Assembly: GCA_041398825.1 (NCBI GenBank)
Contig: JAWKTX010000001.1
Span: forward strand, 930,001 to 994,000
Direction of reading: 5' to 3'
DNA length: 64,000 bases
From: Planctomycetaceae bacterium
GTDB taxonomy: Bacteria > Planctomycetota > Planctomycetia > Planctomycetales > Planctomycetaceae
Shown here: piece by piece, positions 1-7,702 of the stretch
How positions within the stretch are numbered: position 1 is the first letter of the stretch
How the letters are laid out: each line of letters begins with the position of its first letter
The notes under the pieces: model-generated
What the model was told of the DNA's origin: nothing
Seen by the model: only the letters and a program-made list of their open reading frames with translations
Databases searched by the model: none
Position numbers and translations under genes: made by a program

Positions 1-489
1 TTCAACGAGGACCTCGGTGAATTCGCCCAAAGTGACGTCGTAGCTTTGTTCTGTTCCGTCGTCAGCAACAACACGCAGTGTCTTGTGCGAATCCGAATCG
101 ACGTCGACGAATTCTACCACACCGTCGAAGTCTGCGATGACGGGGCCGCTTACGCGACTGCCTTCAGGAACGAGGCTGATAATAGTGGTCGAGCCCTCGA
201 TCTTGCTGGTCAACGTTGCATTTCGAAGACTGTCGACCGTTCCATTCTCAGTGATCATGATGCGGAACGGGCCTTTTTCCGCCATGCGAAGTATATACCT
301 GGAACTCAGACTCGCCTCCGACGGGCGAATTGCTGACATCAGGGGTTCTCGAATCGCTGGCACTGAAAAGGCCACGACCGCACCGACAATCAGCATCGAT
401 ACCACGATCAGCAGCATTGATTTGCCGGAGCGTTGATTCGAATAACGTGTCATAAGCTGGCGAGCGACGACGGTTTTAGGAGGGAGCAT
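1..489 (-). CDS. HlyD-type membrane-fusion protein of an efflux system (partial, runs off the left edge)
   Basis: The minus-strand frame is open from the ATG at 489 to base 1 (163 codons), so the C-terminus lies outside the window. A short cytoplasmic stretch is followed by one membrane segment (about residues 25-43, core LLIVVSMLIVGAVVAF). After it comes a periplasmic start with the pattern GTVDSLRN...EGSTTIISLVPEGSRV, which is the beginning of the biotinyl-lipoyl-like half of membrane-fusion (HlyD/MacA) proteins. These join an inner-membrane pump to a TolC channel. It lies 66 bases downstream of the TolC-like gene in the same direction, which supports an efflux operon. The pump itself (ABC or RND) is not in view. 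An inner ATG at 453 is an alternative start; neither start has a good ribosome site. Confidence 0.8.
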   Translation of the reverse strand, partial: MLPPKTVVARQLMTRYSNQRSGKSMLLIVVSMLIVGAVVAFSVPAIREPLMSAIRPSEASLSSRYILRMAEKGPFRIMITENGTVDSLRNATLTSKIEGSTTIISLVPEGSRVSGPVIADFDGVVEFVDVDSDSHKTLRVVADDGTEQSYDVTLGEFTEVLVE

Positions 490-555
490 CCTCTGAGACC
501 TCACGTTGTTTGGTGATTAGGTTCCGGGAAGGCGGGCCTGAACAGTATTGGGAAC

Positions 556-3270
556 CTAAGGATTCGGTATCGGCGGGACAGAACTGAAGTCTGGTGAGCC
601 TTCAGATTGTACACCATCCATCTTCTGATAAAACCCGTCAGTCCAAACTCCGCGCCGGTCGATTTCCATAATACCCATATCGCGGAACACATTGAGACGG
701 TTATTTTCGTACGTGACCCAGTCACTCACCAAAGAATTCTGGGCTCCAAGTACCGAATTCAAGGCGTTCAACAGGTTCAGAGCGTTCGTCTGGGCGGCTC
801 CCTGAGCGGACAACGAGGCGTTGTCGTACTGCAGAGCAGCGTTTCGAACTGTTTGTCTGTCTACCTCAATTCGCTTCTCCTGAACTGTAATCTGACGCCA
901 GGCCTGGCGAATACTCTGCTTAATCTGGTCTTCCAGCAGCATGTAGGCCCGGCGTTCACGCTGATAATTGATCAGGGCAACGTTGTAGGCATTTCGCTCG
1001 TCCACCATATCCATCGGCGTCTTAAAGTCGATGCCCCCCTGGTAATTGGAGGATTCGCCGCCGGCCCCGGTCTTTGCGGAAAGCCGCAGGTCCATGGTGG
1101 ATTCAAGCCGATTTGCGGCGATTTCAACAGCACGCCGCCTGTCCATAACGCTGGCTCGAGCGTTCATCAGGTCGTGTCGTTGTTCCAGCCCAATCCTCAC
1201 GACTTCTTCGATATCGGGTTTGGGCTCGCCCGACGTCAGCGCGAACCGATTTAACGCGATGGCTTCCACGCGAAGACCCGCCTGCACCACCTGAAGGCTC
1301 TGTGCCGCGCGCTGAAGGTCTTCCCGCAGGGCGAATGCCGCTTTGCGGATGAACTGCATCAGCTTGTCCGCATCCATGCTGACGGAATCGCTCTTGTTGG
1401 CCTGCTTCAGGTACTGCCATGCAGACGGCATCTCCGAGGGTTCCACGGTTCCGTTGTTGTCTGCATCCAGCTTCTGAAGGATCGATTGTGCACTATCGGC
1501 ATTCGCGACTTCCAGGAAAGAATCCAGTGTGGCAGATGCAATGGCAAACTCGCGCTCACTCATTCGGAACAGCCGCAGATCCCTTTCCAGATCCGCCATG
1601 ACTCGCTCGCGCTCACCTTCTGAGATGAAGTATCTGCGTCCGTCTTCTGTCTGCTGCCAGTCGGTTTCTGTGGCCTGCAAAATCTGGCGGATTGGCTCAA
1701 AGTCATTCTGCACCTGTGTCAGGCCCACCTCAAACAGGTGATCTCTGTCGAGCGCCAGTTCTGAGAGGTAGTCTTTCAGGATCTCAACATCAACGGCCGC
1801 GCCGGTGTCTGCCGGCGGCAGAAGCTTTTGCCCCAGAGAAAGCTGAAGCTCACGAAATTCCTTTTCCGCCTGAATCAGTTTCAGGCTGATTAATTCGAAT
1901 GGAGCCAGCAGTGTTTCATCGATCTCAAGTTGTACGTTGGGCGGAAGACCGAGGGTGATCTTCAAATTGTCCAGCTGATCGGCATACTGTCGACGAGAGT
2001 TCTCCAGCTGGTTCTGAGTACTGTTGTAATTGGTCCGCAACTGTGCCGCCGACAGACTGACCACATTGCCCTGTTTGTAAGCAATGATCTGCTGCACAGC
2101 GGCCTGATAGGCTTCGTTGTCGGTCAGGGCCAGTAATTCCTGTTCCTGCGCGTCGGTCATCTCACCGGTCCACGTCAGGGTGCGACCGTCGTATCGAAGA
2201 TTTCCCTGAAGACTTTCCGGAATTTCGAAGTCATCCGGCATCTGCGGCAACATCTCCGGCAGCAGATTGGGCTTACGGCTATCCTGAGCTTCCTGAGCAT
2301 CCAGCTGCTCTCGAAGCTGACGCAAATTGTTTTCCGTATTCAGGATGTTCTGCTTTTGCTGCAGCAGGCCCAGGTAACTTTGAGCAACACTGGTGAAGAG
2401 CGTTTGTCGAAATCGAGCCAGTGTTCTCGCCTGATACAGAACATTACGTTCTGCCTGTGTCAGCGGTTCCAGAGCGATCTTGCGACCAGCGTTCAGCAGC
2501 AGAGGCTGCGTCAGTGTAAAGGCCATCGACGATGCTGAAGAATCCTTCGAACCAAACAGCCAGACGGTTTGGTTGACAAGTTCAACGGCAATCTGCCCGC
2601 CGGCAGGAAGTGCCTGAGAGATTCCAAATGCCGGACGGAAGGCGGCATTGGAACGCCCCGGATCCGGATTTGTCAGCGAAAAACCAGCTCCCGGTGCGGC
2701 TCCGGCCGTATTAATGAAACGGACGCCTAAACGAAATCTTTCCAGCGTTAAGGCAAGAGCATCCAGATAGAGGTCCTCGATGTTTGTCTGATAATCTCTG
2801 CTGTGGATGTAGGCCAGGTCCACGGCATCCGGAAGGGTGACTTTCAGGATCTGAATCTGGGAATGTCCAATCACGGGATCGGCGCCCTGCACCGCCACTC
2901 CGTATGGTTCCAGCCATTGCGGGTTTTCAATGCTGAGTGCTGTGCCCAGCTTGTGCCAGCTCTTGTACCCGCGTTTTCCATTCACGCAGTGCATGAATTC
3001 GTGTGCAGCTGGATCATCGGGCGGAAGTGGTTCACAATCCGGATCATAGGGATCGAAAAATCGGCTTCGGACATCCGGCTTCAGGTCGATCCGGGGGACC
3101 TGCCATCGCGGATCATTCAGCTTCTCGGTGACCGCATTGTAGGTATCTTTTTCTGCCTGCCGTCGCCAGAATTGGCGCGAACACCCGCTGAACGTAGACA
3201 AGCTCAGTGACCCCATCATGAGCCATGTGGTCACTTTGCGTGCGTATGTACCAGTCAGTTTAGTCAGCAT
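556..3270 (-). CDS. TolC-like outer-membrane efflux lipoprotein with an inserted EF-hand
   Basis: Outer-membrane channel component of a tripartite exporter, about 904 residues against roughly 450-500 for usual TolC proteins. I chose the ATG at 3270 rather than the longer frame starting at 3339: GGAG lies upstream, and the protein then starts with a lipoprotein signal (hydrophobic LMMGSLSLSTF and lipobox FSGC). The second half has the heptad-rich helices and the short repeated features of OEP domains (for example QLEN, ALQYDNASL, NALNSVLGAQNSLV). The middle is much extended and holds a canonical calcium loop DADNNGTVEPSE (genomic 1432-1467), which is unusual for TolC. The C-terminus is proline-rich. 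The membrane-fusion gene follows it, so the two probably form one export operon. Function as an efflux channel is inferred from family; the substrate is unknown. Confidence 0.8.
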   Translation of the reverse strand: MLTKLTGTYARKVTTWLMMGSLSLSTFSGCSRQFWRRQAEKDTYNAVTEKLNDPRWQVPRIDLKPDVRSRFFDPYDPDCEPLPPDDPAAHEFMHCVNGKRGYKSWHKLGTALSIENPQWLEPYGVAVQGADPVIGHSQIQILKVTLPDAVDLAYIHSRDYQTNIEDLYLDALALTLERFRLGVRFINTAGAAPGAGFSLTNPDPGRSNAAFRPAFGISQALPAGGQIAVELVNQTVWLFGSKDSSASSMAFTLTQPLLLNAGRKIALEPLTQAERNVLYQARTLARFRQTLFTSVAQSYLGLLQQKQNILNTENNLRQLREQLDAQEAQDSRKPNLLPEMLPQMPDDFEIPESLQGNLRYDGRTLTWTGEMTDAQEQELLALTDNEAYQAAVQQIIAYKQGNVVSLSAAQLRTNYNSTQNQLENSRRQYADQLDNLKITLGLPPNVQLEIDETLLAPFELISLKLIQAEKEFRELQLSLGQKLLPPADTGAAVDVEILKDYLSELALDRDHLFEVGLTQVQNDFEPIRQILQATETDWQQTEDGRRYFISEGERERVMADLERDLRLFRMSEREFAIASATLDSFLEVANADSAQSILQKLDADNNGTVEPSEMPSAWQYLKQANKSDSVSMDADKLMQFIRKAAFALREDLQRAAQSLQVVQAGLRVEAIALNRFALTSGEPKPDIEEVVRIGLEQRHDLMNARASVMDRRRAVEIAANRLESTMDLRLSAKTGAGGESSNYQGGIDFKTPMDMVDERNAYNVALINYQRERRAYMLLEDQIKQSIRQAWRQITVQEKRIEVDRQTVRNAALQYDNASLSAQGAAQTNALNLLNALNSVLGAQNSLVSDWVTYENNRLNVFRDMGIMEIDRRGVWTDGFYQKMDGVQSEGSPDFSSVPPIPNP
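1432..1467 (-). other. EF-hand calcium-binding loop inside the TolC-like protein
   Basis: Twelve codons encode DADNNGTVEPSE, matching the EF-hand loop D-x-D-x-N-G-x-x-x-x-x-E at every coordinating position. The residues before (ILQKL) and after (AWQYL) could form flanking helices. Single EF-hands are common in planctomycete secreted proteins but are not part of the TolC fold. Confidence 0.7.
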
Positions 3271-3762
3271 CCTGCTGCTCTCCATTGAGTCCGTGTTCGT
3301 CCCTGAACACAAAAAAGAAGCAGTGGCGATCGACGTCAATGGTGCGTGTCAATCGTAACTGCCCTGTCGAACGTCGCGTGCTTCGATGATCCGTCATTGA
3401 GGCTGCGAACGTTCGTCCCACTGTGCTCTCCCTTCTGTTCCTCGAACAGCCGGGCGACCACCCTCGTCCAGATTTGCAGGCTGGTCGGACGGTGTGGGTT
3501 ATTCGGATTTCGTCCAGGATTCGACCCGTACTTCATGGCATCCGGGACCGGATTTCAGACTCGGGATAATCGATCCAGTCCGCGCGAACAGATCCCTATG
3601 ATCTTCAAAGGCCGAACGAAGCGGACATCCGCTGTGAACACGAAAACCAAATTGACCAACAGAATCGTCAACGTCGATAGAATCGTTACATTTTGACAAA
3701 CTCAACAGACTCTGCGGCCCCGCTGACAGTTCGCCACCCTTGAAACTCAAGAGAGAATTTGT
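3271..3762. other. Divergent intergenic region without a convincing gene
   Basis: About 490 bases between the TolC-like gene (minus) and the ABC ATPase (plus). Overlapping short frames on both strands lack ribosome sites and recognisable content. It presumably holds both promoters, but I cannot place -35/-10 boxes with confidence. Confidence 0.5.
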
Positions 3763-4542
3763 GTGCCCATAACGCCTTCCGCTCGTAAACCCCTTGTGAC
3801 CCTTTCTGATGCGGCATTGTCGTTCGATGGAGAACGACAGGTCCTGCGGCAATTGAATCTGGAAGTCGCGGAGGGAGAATTCCTCAGCATCGTCGGACCT
3901 TCAGGCAGCGGCAAGTCGACGGTGCTGCGATTGATTGCGGGGCTTCTCGAGCCAACCGGCGGAAGTGTCAGCAGGCACCTCGAGAGAACTTCGCTGCATT
4001 TTGGGTTTGTTTTTCAGCAACCCACTCTGCTGCCCTGGCGTACGGCGATACAGAATCTGCTGCTGCCAGCGGAACTGGGAGCAGAAAAGAAGGATGTCTC
4101 GATCTATGACGCACAGCAAATGCTCAGGCGAGTGGGACTGTCAGAATCAGATACGCAAAAGCGTCCTTCAGCACTTTCGGGTGGGATGCAGATGCGGTTG
4201 TCCCTGGCCCGTGCGCTGATTCTTCGCCCCGATGTCTTACTGCTGGATGAGCCGCTGGCAGCTGTCGATGATCTGCTTCGAATGAGCCTGCAGGAAGAAG
4301 TTCGCCGGCTGCACGAGGAACTGTCACTGACTTCGGTTCTGGTGACTCACAATCTTGCTGAAGCTGTGTTTATGAGCGATCGCGTTGTTGTTTTGTCGGG
4401 CTCTCCTGCTCGCGTGACGCATGACGTGCCCGTCAAATTCAAAGAGCTTCGGAGTTCTGAACTCCGAAGCTCCGATGAGTTTCATCGTCAGGTGGATGGC
4501 CTGACGAGGCGTTTGCTGGGAACGGCTACTTCAATTCTCTGA
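3763..4542 (+). CDS. ABC transporter ATP-binding protein (nitrate/sulfonate/taurine type)
   Basis: Cytoplasmic ATPase of an importer, 259 residues, the usual length for SsuB/TauB/NrtD relatives. Visible motifs: Walker A GPSGSGKST (45-53), Q-loop FVFQQPTLLPWRT, signature LSGGMQMRLSLARAL, Walker B VLLLDEPLAAVDD and switch His in LVTHNLAEA. The Q-loop sequence with LLPWRT is typical of the nitrate/sulfonate subfamily. Start is GTG at 3763 with GAGAG about 8 bases upstream. No permease or binding-protein gene is adjacent, so it is an orphan here. Near the C-terminus the duplicated peptide ELRSSELRSS is encoded by a perfect hairpin (4444-4472). The 3' end overlaps the convergent DUF1080 gene by 17 bases. 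Confidence 0.88.
   Translation: MPITPSARKPLVTLSDAALSFDGERQVLRQLNLEVAEGEFLSIVGPSGSGKSTVLRLIAGLLEPTGGSVSRHLERTSLHFGFVFQQPTLLPWRTAIQNLLLPAELGAEKKDVSIYDAQQMLRRVGLSESDTQKRPSALSGGMQMRLSLARALILRPDVLLLDEPLAAVDDLLRMSLQEEVRRLHEELSLTSVLVTHNLAEAVFMSDRVVVLSGSPARVTHDVPVKFKELRSSELRSSDEFHRQVDGLTRRLLGTATSIL
4444..4472. repeat. Perfect 13-bp inverted repeat within the ABC ATPase gene
   Basis: GAGCTTCGGAGTT and its exact complement are separated by CTG. The whole hairpin is read in frame as a tandem ELRSS repeat. It lies about 70 bases before the stop codon, close to the overlap with the convergent gene. Confidence 0.8.
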
Positions 4543-5257
4543 CGCGGATATTTTTGAATTCAACCCACATCGGCTTACCGGCGTGCAGTTGCAGCGCGAC
4601 GATACCTTCTTTCAGGGCCAGCTCAGGGTCTTCGTCGGTGAAGTCCAGCACGAGGCGACCGTTGGTGTAGTGCTGGATGTGGTTGCCTTTTGCAATGATG
4701 ACGACATCGTTCCAGTCATCGACTTTGAACAGGTTGGAATATTCTTCCTTCGAGATCAATTCCTCCTGAACATGCTTCTTTCCGTCAGACCAGTTCGCCT
4801 TTTCGCCGACAAGACAAATTCGTCCTCGCTTGCCACCCTCGTCGTAGATAAACCCGCTGACGTTGGGCAGTGTGTTCTCATTTCGGATTTCATGCTGGTA
4901 TCCACGGACCACCCAGTCGTTGCGAACTTTACCTTCGGTGATGTGACGAGATCGGTACTGGATGCCTGAATTGTTGGAGGCGTTGCAGCGGAATGACAAT
5001 CGCAATTCAAAGTCGTTCAGCTTTCCTCCCTGCCAGATCAGGAATGTATTGCCGTTGGCGGCGTTTTCGGGAGTAGTTTCACCATGGATGACACCGTCTT
5101 TCACGGACCAGAGTCTTGGGTCGCCACTCCAGCCTTCGAGGTCCATTCCATTAAACAACACCTTCATGCCTTCCGACTCTGCAGGGGCATTTCTGTTGTC
5201 GTCCGCATTCTCTGTGACGATCAGCAGGCAGGTCAACATGAACGTAAAGAATCGCAT
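4526..5257 (-). CDS. DUF1080 secreted protein (3-keto-disaccharide hydrolase family)
   Basis: 243 residues with an N-terminal signal peptide (MRFFTFMLTCLLIV). The following sequence is the PF06439 concanavalin-like fold: VLFNGMDLEGWSGD, WSVKDGVIHGE, FELRLSFRCNASNNSGIQYRS, GYQHEI, DWNDVVIIAKGNHIQHYTNG, GIVALQLHAGKPMWVEFKNIRV. Members occur in large numbers in planctomycetes, act outside the cytoplasm and are linked to carbohydrate breakdown. The exact substrate cannot be told. The start is supported by GGAG 7 bases before the ATG. It runs convergently into the ABC ATPase gene with a 17-base overlap. Confidence 0.88.
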   Translation of the reverse strand: MRFFTFMLTCLLIVTENADDNRNAPAESEGMKVLFNGMDLEGWSGDPRLWSVKDGVIHGETTPENAANGNTFLIWQGGKLNDFELRLSFRCNASNNSGIQYRSRHITEGKVRNDWVVRGYQHEIRNENTLPNVSGFIYDEGGKRGRICLVGEKANWSDGKKHVQEELISKEEYSNLFKVDDWNDVVIIAKGNHIQHYTNGRLVLDFTDEDPELALKEGIVALQLHAGKPMWVEFKNIRVRELK

Positions 5258-5379
5258 TGAAATCTCCGGAGGTTGGTGTTTGGGGCGTGTGACTACGTCA
5301 GGGAAATTCGGAATGACAATAGGTCAGGTGAGAGTCCTGCTGGTGTCGTTGGTGTGAAGCGTCGAGCATACCCGGCGAA

Positions 5380-6429
5380 CTACCGACATTCAACGCCCAG
5401 TATGATGGAGTTTAATCCGCTGCCAATCCCCATCAGAGCCAGGTTGGTTCCCGCTGCCGGAGGATTGTTTTCCAGCCCCAGCGACAACGCCATCGGCAGC
5501 GCTGCCGCGCCAGTATTTCCGAATCGCTCCACTGTTGGAAAATCCAGTCGTGGGTCCAGTCCAAGGCGTTCCATCAAGAGATTGCGATGTTGTTTTCCAA
5601 CCTGGTGAGTAAATACACGATGGACCGACGTATTCGTCCAGCTCAGAAGGGCCTTGGCTTTGGTCCATGTCCTTTGAGCGATGGCGATTCCTGCGTGAAG
5701 CAGGGCCTCAGAATCTGTCTCCATTCGGGGTCTGGAATCTCCATTCGCAGACGAATCGACTCCTCCAGCGCAAAGATTATGGGCTGACGAATCGGATAAG
5801 AACGCTCCACCTTTCAACATTCGGTGCGTCTTGCTGAGTCGTTTGTCGCAAAGGACGATGGCGGCCGAACCGGATCCAATCGTGAGAGATGCAAAGGCTG
5901 GTTTGATGGATTGTCGAGTGATCGACGGATCATTCAGCAAACTATCGATTGTCCCTTCGACAAGGCTTCGACCGGTTTCCGTTCCAACAACGACGCCTGC
6001 ACGGATTCGGCCGAGTTCAATCAGATCAGCGATGATCAGCATGCCATTCAAGAGGCCCAGGCACGCGTTGCTCACGTCCATCACGAGCGAATCACCGGGA
6101 AGTTGAGCGGCTGCATGAACTGCGGCTGCCGTTGCGGGTTCCATCTGGTCGCGACAGACAGAGCCGTGGATCAATGCACCAAAATAGTGCCGGGGTATGC
6201 CGGATCGATCGATGGCGTTGTTTGCGGTTTCGGCGCTAATTGTTCCGGGACGCGTGTGTCGATCGAAAAATCGACGCTCCTGAATTCCGGTCATAAGCTC
6301 CAGACGCCCGGATGGCAGGCCCAGCCGTTCGTACACAGGAGCCAACTGTCGCTCCAATTCTTCCGATGTCACAACGTTGGTGGGAAGGGTGTGGCTGACG
6401 GCTTCGATACAGACGTTCTGATAACGCAT
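5380..6429 (-). CDS. oleA: OleA-like 3-oxoacyl-ACP synthase III family enzyme
   Basis: Thiolase-fold condensing enzyme of 349 residues. It resembles OleA, which joins two acyl-CoAs head to head in long-chain olefin synthesis, more than FabH. Support: the N-terminus RYQNVCIEAVSHTLP; catalytic Cys in SNACLGLLNG; His in FTHQVGKQH; Asn in RFGNTGAAALP; ending LALMGIGSGLNSIILG. The segment SVCRDQMEPATAA has a Glu where OleA carries its distinctive catalytic Glu117. The ATG at 6429 was chosen over the upstream one at 6465 because it matches family N-termini and has GGAAG upstream. No oleB, oleC or oleD is next to it, so a different beta-ketoacyl product is possible. A separate FabH is encoded at 36818-37948. 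Confidence 0.7.
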   Translation of the reverse strand: MRYQNVCIEAVSHTLPTNVVTSEELERQLAPVYERLGLPSGRLELMTGIQERRFFDRHTRPGTISAETANNAIDRSGIPRHYFGALIHGSVCRDQMEPATAAAVHAAAQLPGDSLVMDVSNACLGLLNGMLIIADLIELGRIRAGVVVGTETGRSLVEGTIDSLLNDPSITRQSIKPAFASLTIGSGSAAIVLCDKRLSKTHRMLKGGAFLSDSSAHNLCAGGVDSSANGDSRPRMETDSEALLHAGIAIAQRTWTKAKALLSWTNTSVHRVFTHQVGKQHRNLLMERLGLDPRLDFPTVERFGNTGAAALPMALSLGLENNPPAAGTNLALMGIGSGLNSIILGVECR

Positions 6430-6538
6430 CCGAGATTGCTTCCGACGGAAAATAATCAACAGCAATTCAACTTACTGCCGGATCAAAGAGGCTCACGTTT
6501 GAAAACAGGGCGGAAAATAACCGGAAGCCGGAAAACAG

Positions 6539-6571
6539 AAAACGCACCTGGCTTGCGCGAGGTGCGTTTTT
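6539..6571. terminator. Bidirectional intrinsic terminator between the small conserved gene and oleA
   Basis: Stem AAAACGCACCT / AGGTGCGTTTT (11 bp) with a 10-base loop, with A-rich and T-rich flanks on opposite sides. On the minus strand it follows the stop of the 67-residue gene by about 20 bases and so separates it from oleA. Confidence 0.8.
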
Positions 6572-6592
6572 GGCAATGTTGTCTCTGCAATC

Positions 6593-6796
6593 TCAGATTC
6601 GAGCCCCGAGAGCGTCCGAAGATTCAAGCCGCTGTCGCAATAACTGAATTTCGTCCAGCATTCCAGTGCGTCGATCACTGTCTTCGGGCGTTGGATCCCG
6701 TTGCTCGAGCATGATCGCGCTACGAACGTAACGCAATCCCCTTAGCAGGACGTCGCGCTCGTGGGGGGTCAGCTCAACCTGAAAAATACTGTCCAT
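6593..6796 (-). CDS. Small conserved-looking hypothetical protein (67 aa)
   Basis: I do not recognise a named family. The ATG at 6796 with GGAG 12 bases upstream gives MDSIFQVELTPHERDVLL and so on: charged, mostly helical, soluble, with an ending (LDEIQLLRQRL) suited to coiled-coil pairing. No signal peptide or membrane segment. A strong terminator follows directly, which favours a real transcription unit. The longer frame starting at 6880 adds a stretch without a ribosome site. Confidence 0.6.
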   Translation of the reverse strand: MDSIFQVELTPHERDVLLRGLRYVRSAIMLEQRDPTPEDSDRRTGMLDEIQLLRQRLESSDALGARI

Positions 6797-7702
6797 CGCG
6801 AAAGAACTCCGACAAGACTTCGGCATCAATGCGCGATCGCGGAAACCTCCCTGATTCCCGATTGGCGTTTCGTACGACATGCAAGTGTACGCCCAGCATC
6901 GGTCACACTCAAGCCGTCCGTTTTTGCTATTTTGGGCCAGATGTCAGAAATGCACACCCAGGAATCAAATTGACAATCAAACCCGAAACTCAAGGAATGT
7001 CGAAGATCTGTGTCAGGAAATCTTTGATGGAGAGGGCTTCTGTCCCCGGGAAGGATCGTAAAAACCAGAGATTTGGCCTAAAGCTGTCTGCTTCCTTGAT
7101 GTCAATTCAGGCTTCAGGTCGGTGACACTGCAAATTGCAGTTACCAGAGGGAGATCTGATAATTCCGGGACTGCATATTTGGCCGACGAAACGTTTGCCC
7201 GGGTAAAATTGGAAGCACTGTCCTGCTCCACAGTTTGAGCAGTATCTTCGCCCGGATCCGCCTCCCTTCCGTTTGCAGCAACGTCAGCGATCCTGGAGAT
7301 TGGCAGCCTGTAAGTCCCGGAAGCAATCCGCACCTCGTTTGCTGCCAGCGTGTTTTCTCCATGAAGATCAAACGGAGGGTGTGGACTAAACCCCACGACT
7401 AAAGTCGATGCTGACTTTCCGTTGAAGAACCCGGGCAGGCACGCTGGACGACGGAAAACCGTCGCGTTTTCAGGTCTCCCGCTCGAGCCAGTCCCGTACT
7501 TCAACTGGCTGCTAAGCGAAGCTAAGCAACACCATGGAAAGAATGTTTGCCATTTGCCTGGCCTACACGTTCCGTTGGTACGGTGCTGAATCTGTGGGGA
7601 CGAATTCTGATCACCTGGATCGCAGGTTTTGTGGATAACCCGTCCCTACTTATACTGCTCAAGCTGGTTCCGATTCGAAGTCACTTCGCGAAGGATCTTT
7701 CC
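6797..7702. other. Long intergenic region containing dispersed repeat copy A
   Basis: About 900 bases between the small gene and the PSD1-type gene. Frames on the minus strand (7013-7504) are not convincing: their first part is simply the translation of the repeat at 7414-7506. I see no RNA gene. The promoter of the PSD1-type gene should be in the right part. Confidence 0.5.
7414..7506 (-). repeat. Dispersed ~92-bp intergenic repeat, copy A
   Basis: Read on the minus strand this stretch aligns almost without gaps, at roughly 80% identity by eye, with 12607-12698 on the plus strand. Shared blocks are CGGGACTGGCTCGAGC, GGAGACCT, CGACGGTTT, GTCGTCC, GCGTGCCTG and TTCAACGG. It contains the small hairpin CGACGG-TTTT-CCGTCG. 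No open frame is conserved between the copies, so a non-coding element is more likely. Confidence 0.8.

Noticed and set aside
7013..7504. 163-residue minus-strand gene
   Set aside because: Its first third is the translation of the dispersed repeat, which is not open in the other copy; no ribosome site and no family likeness.
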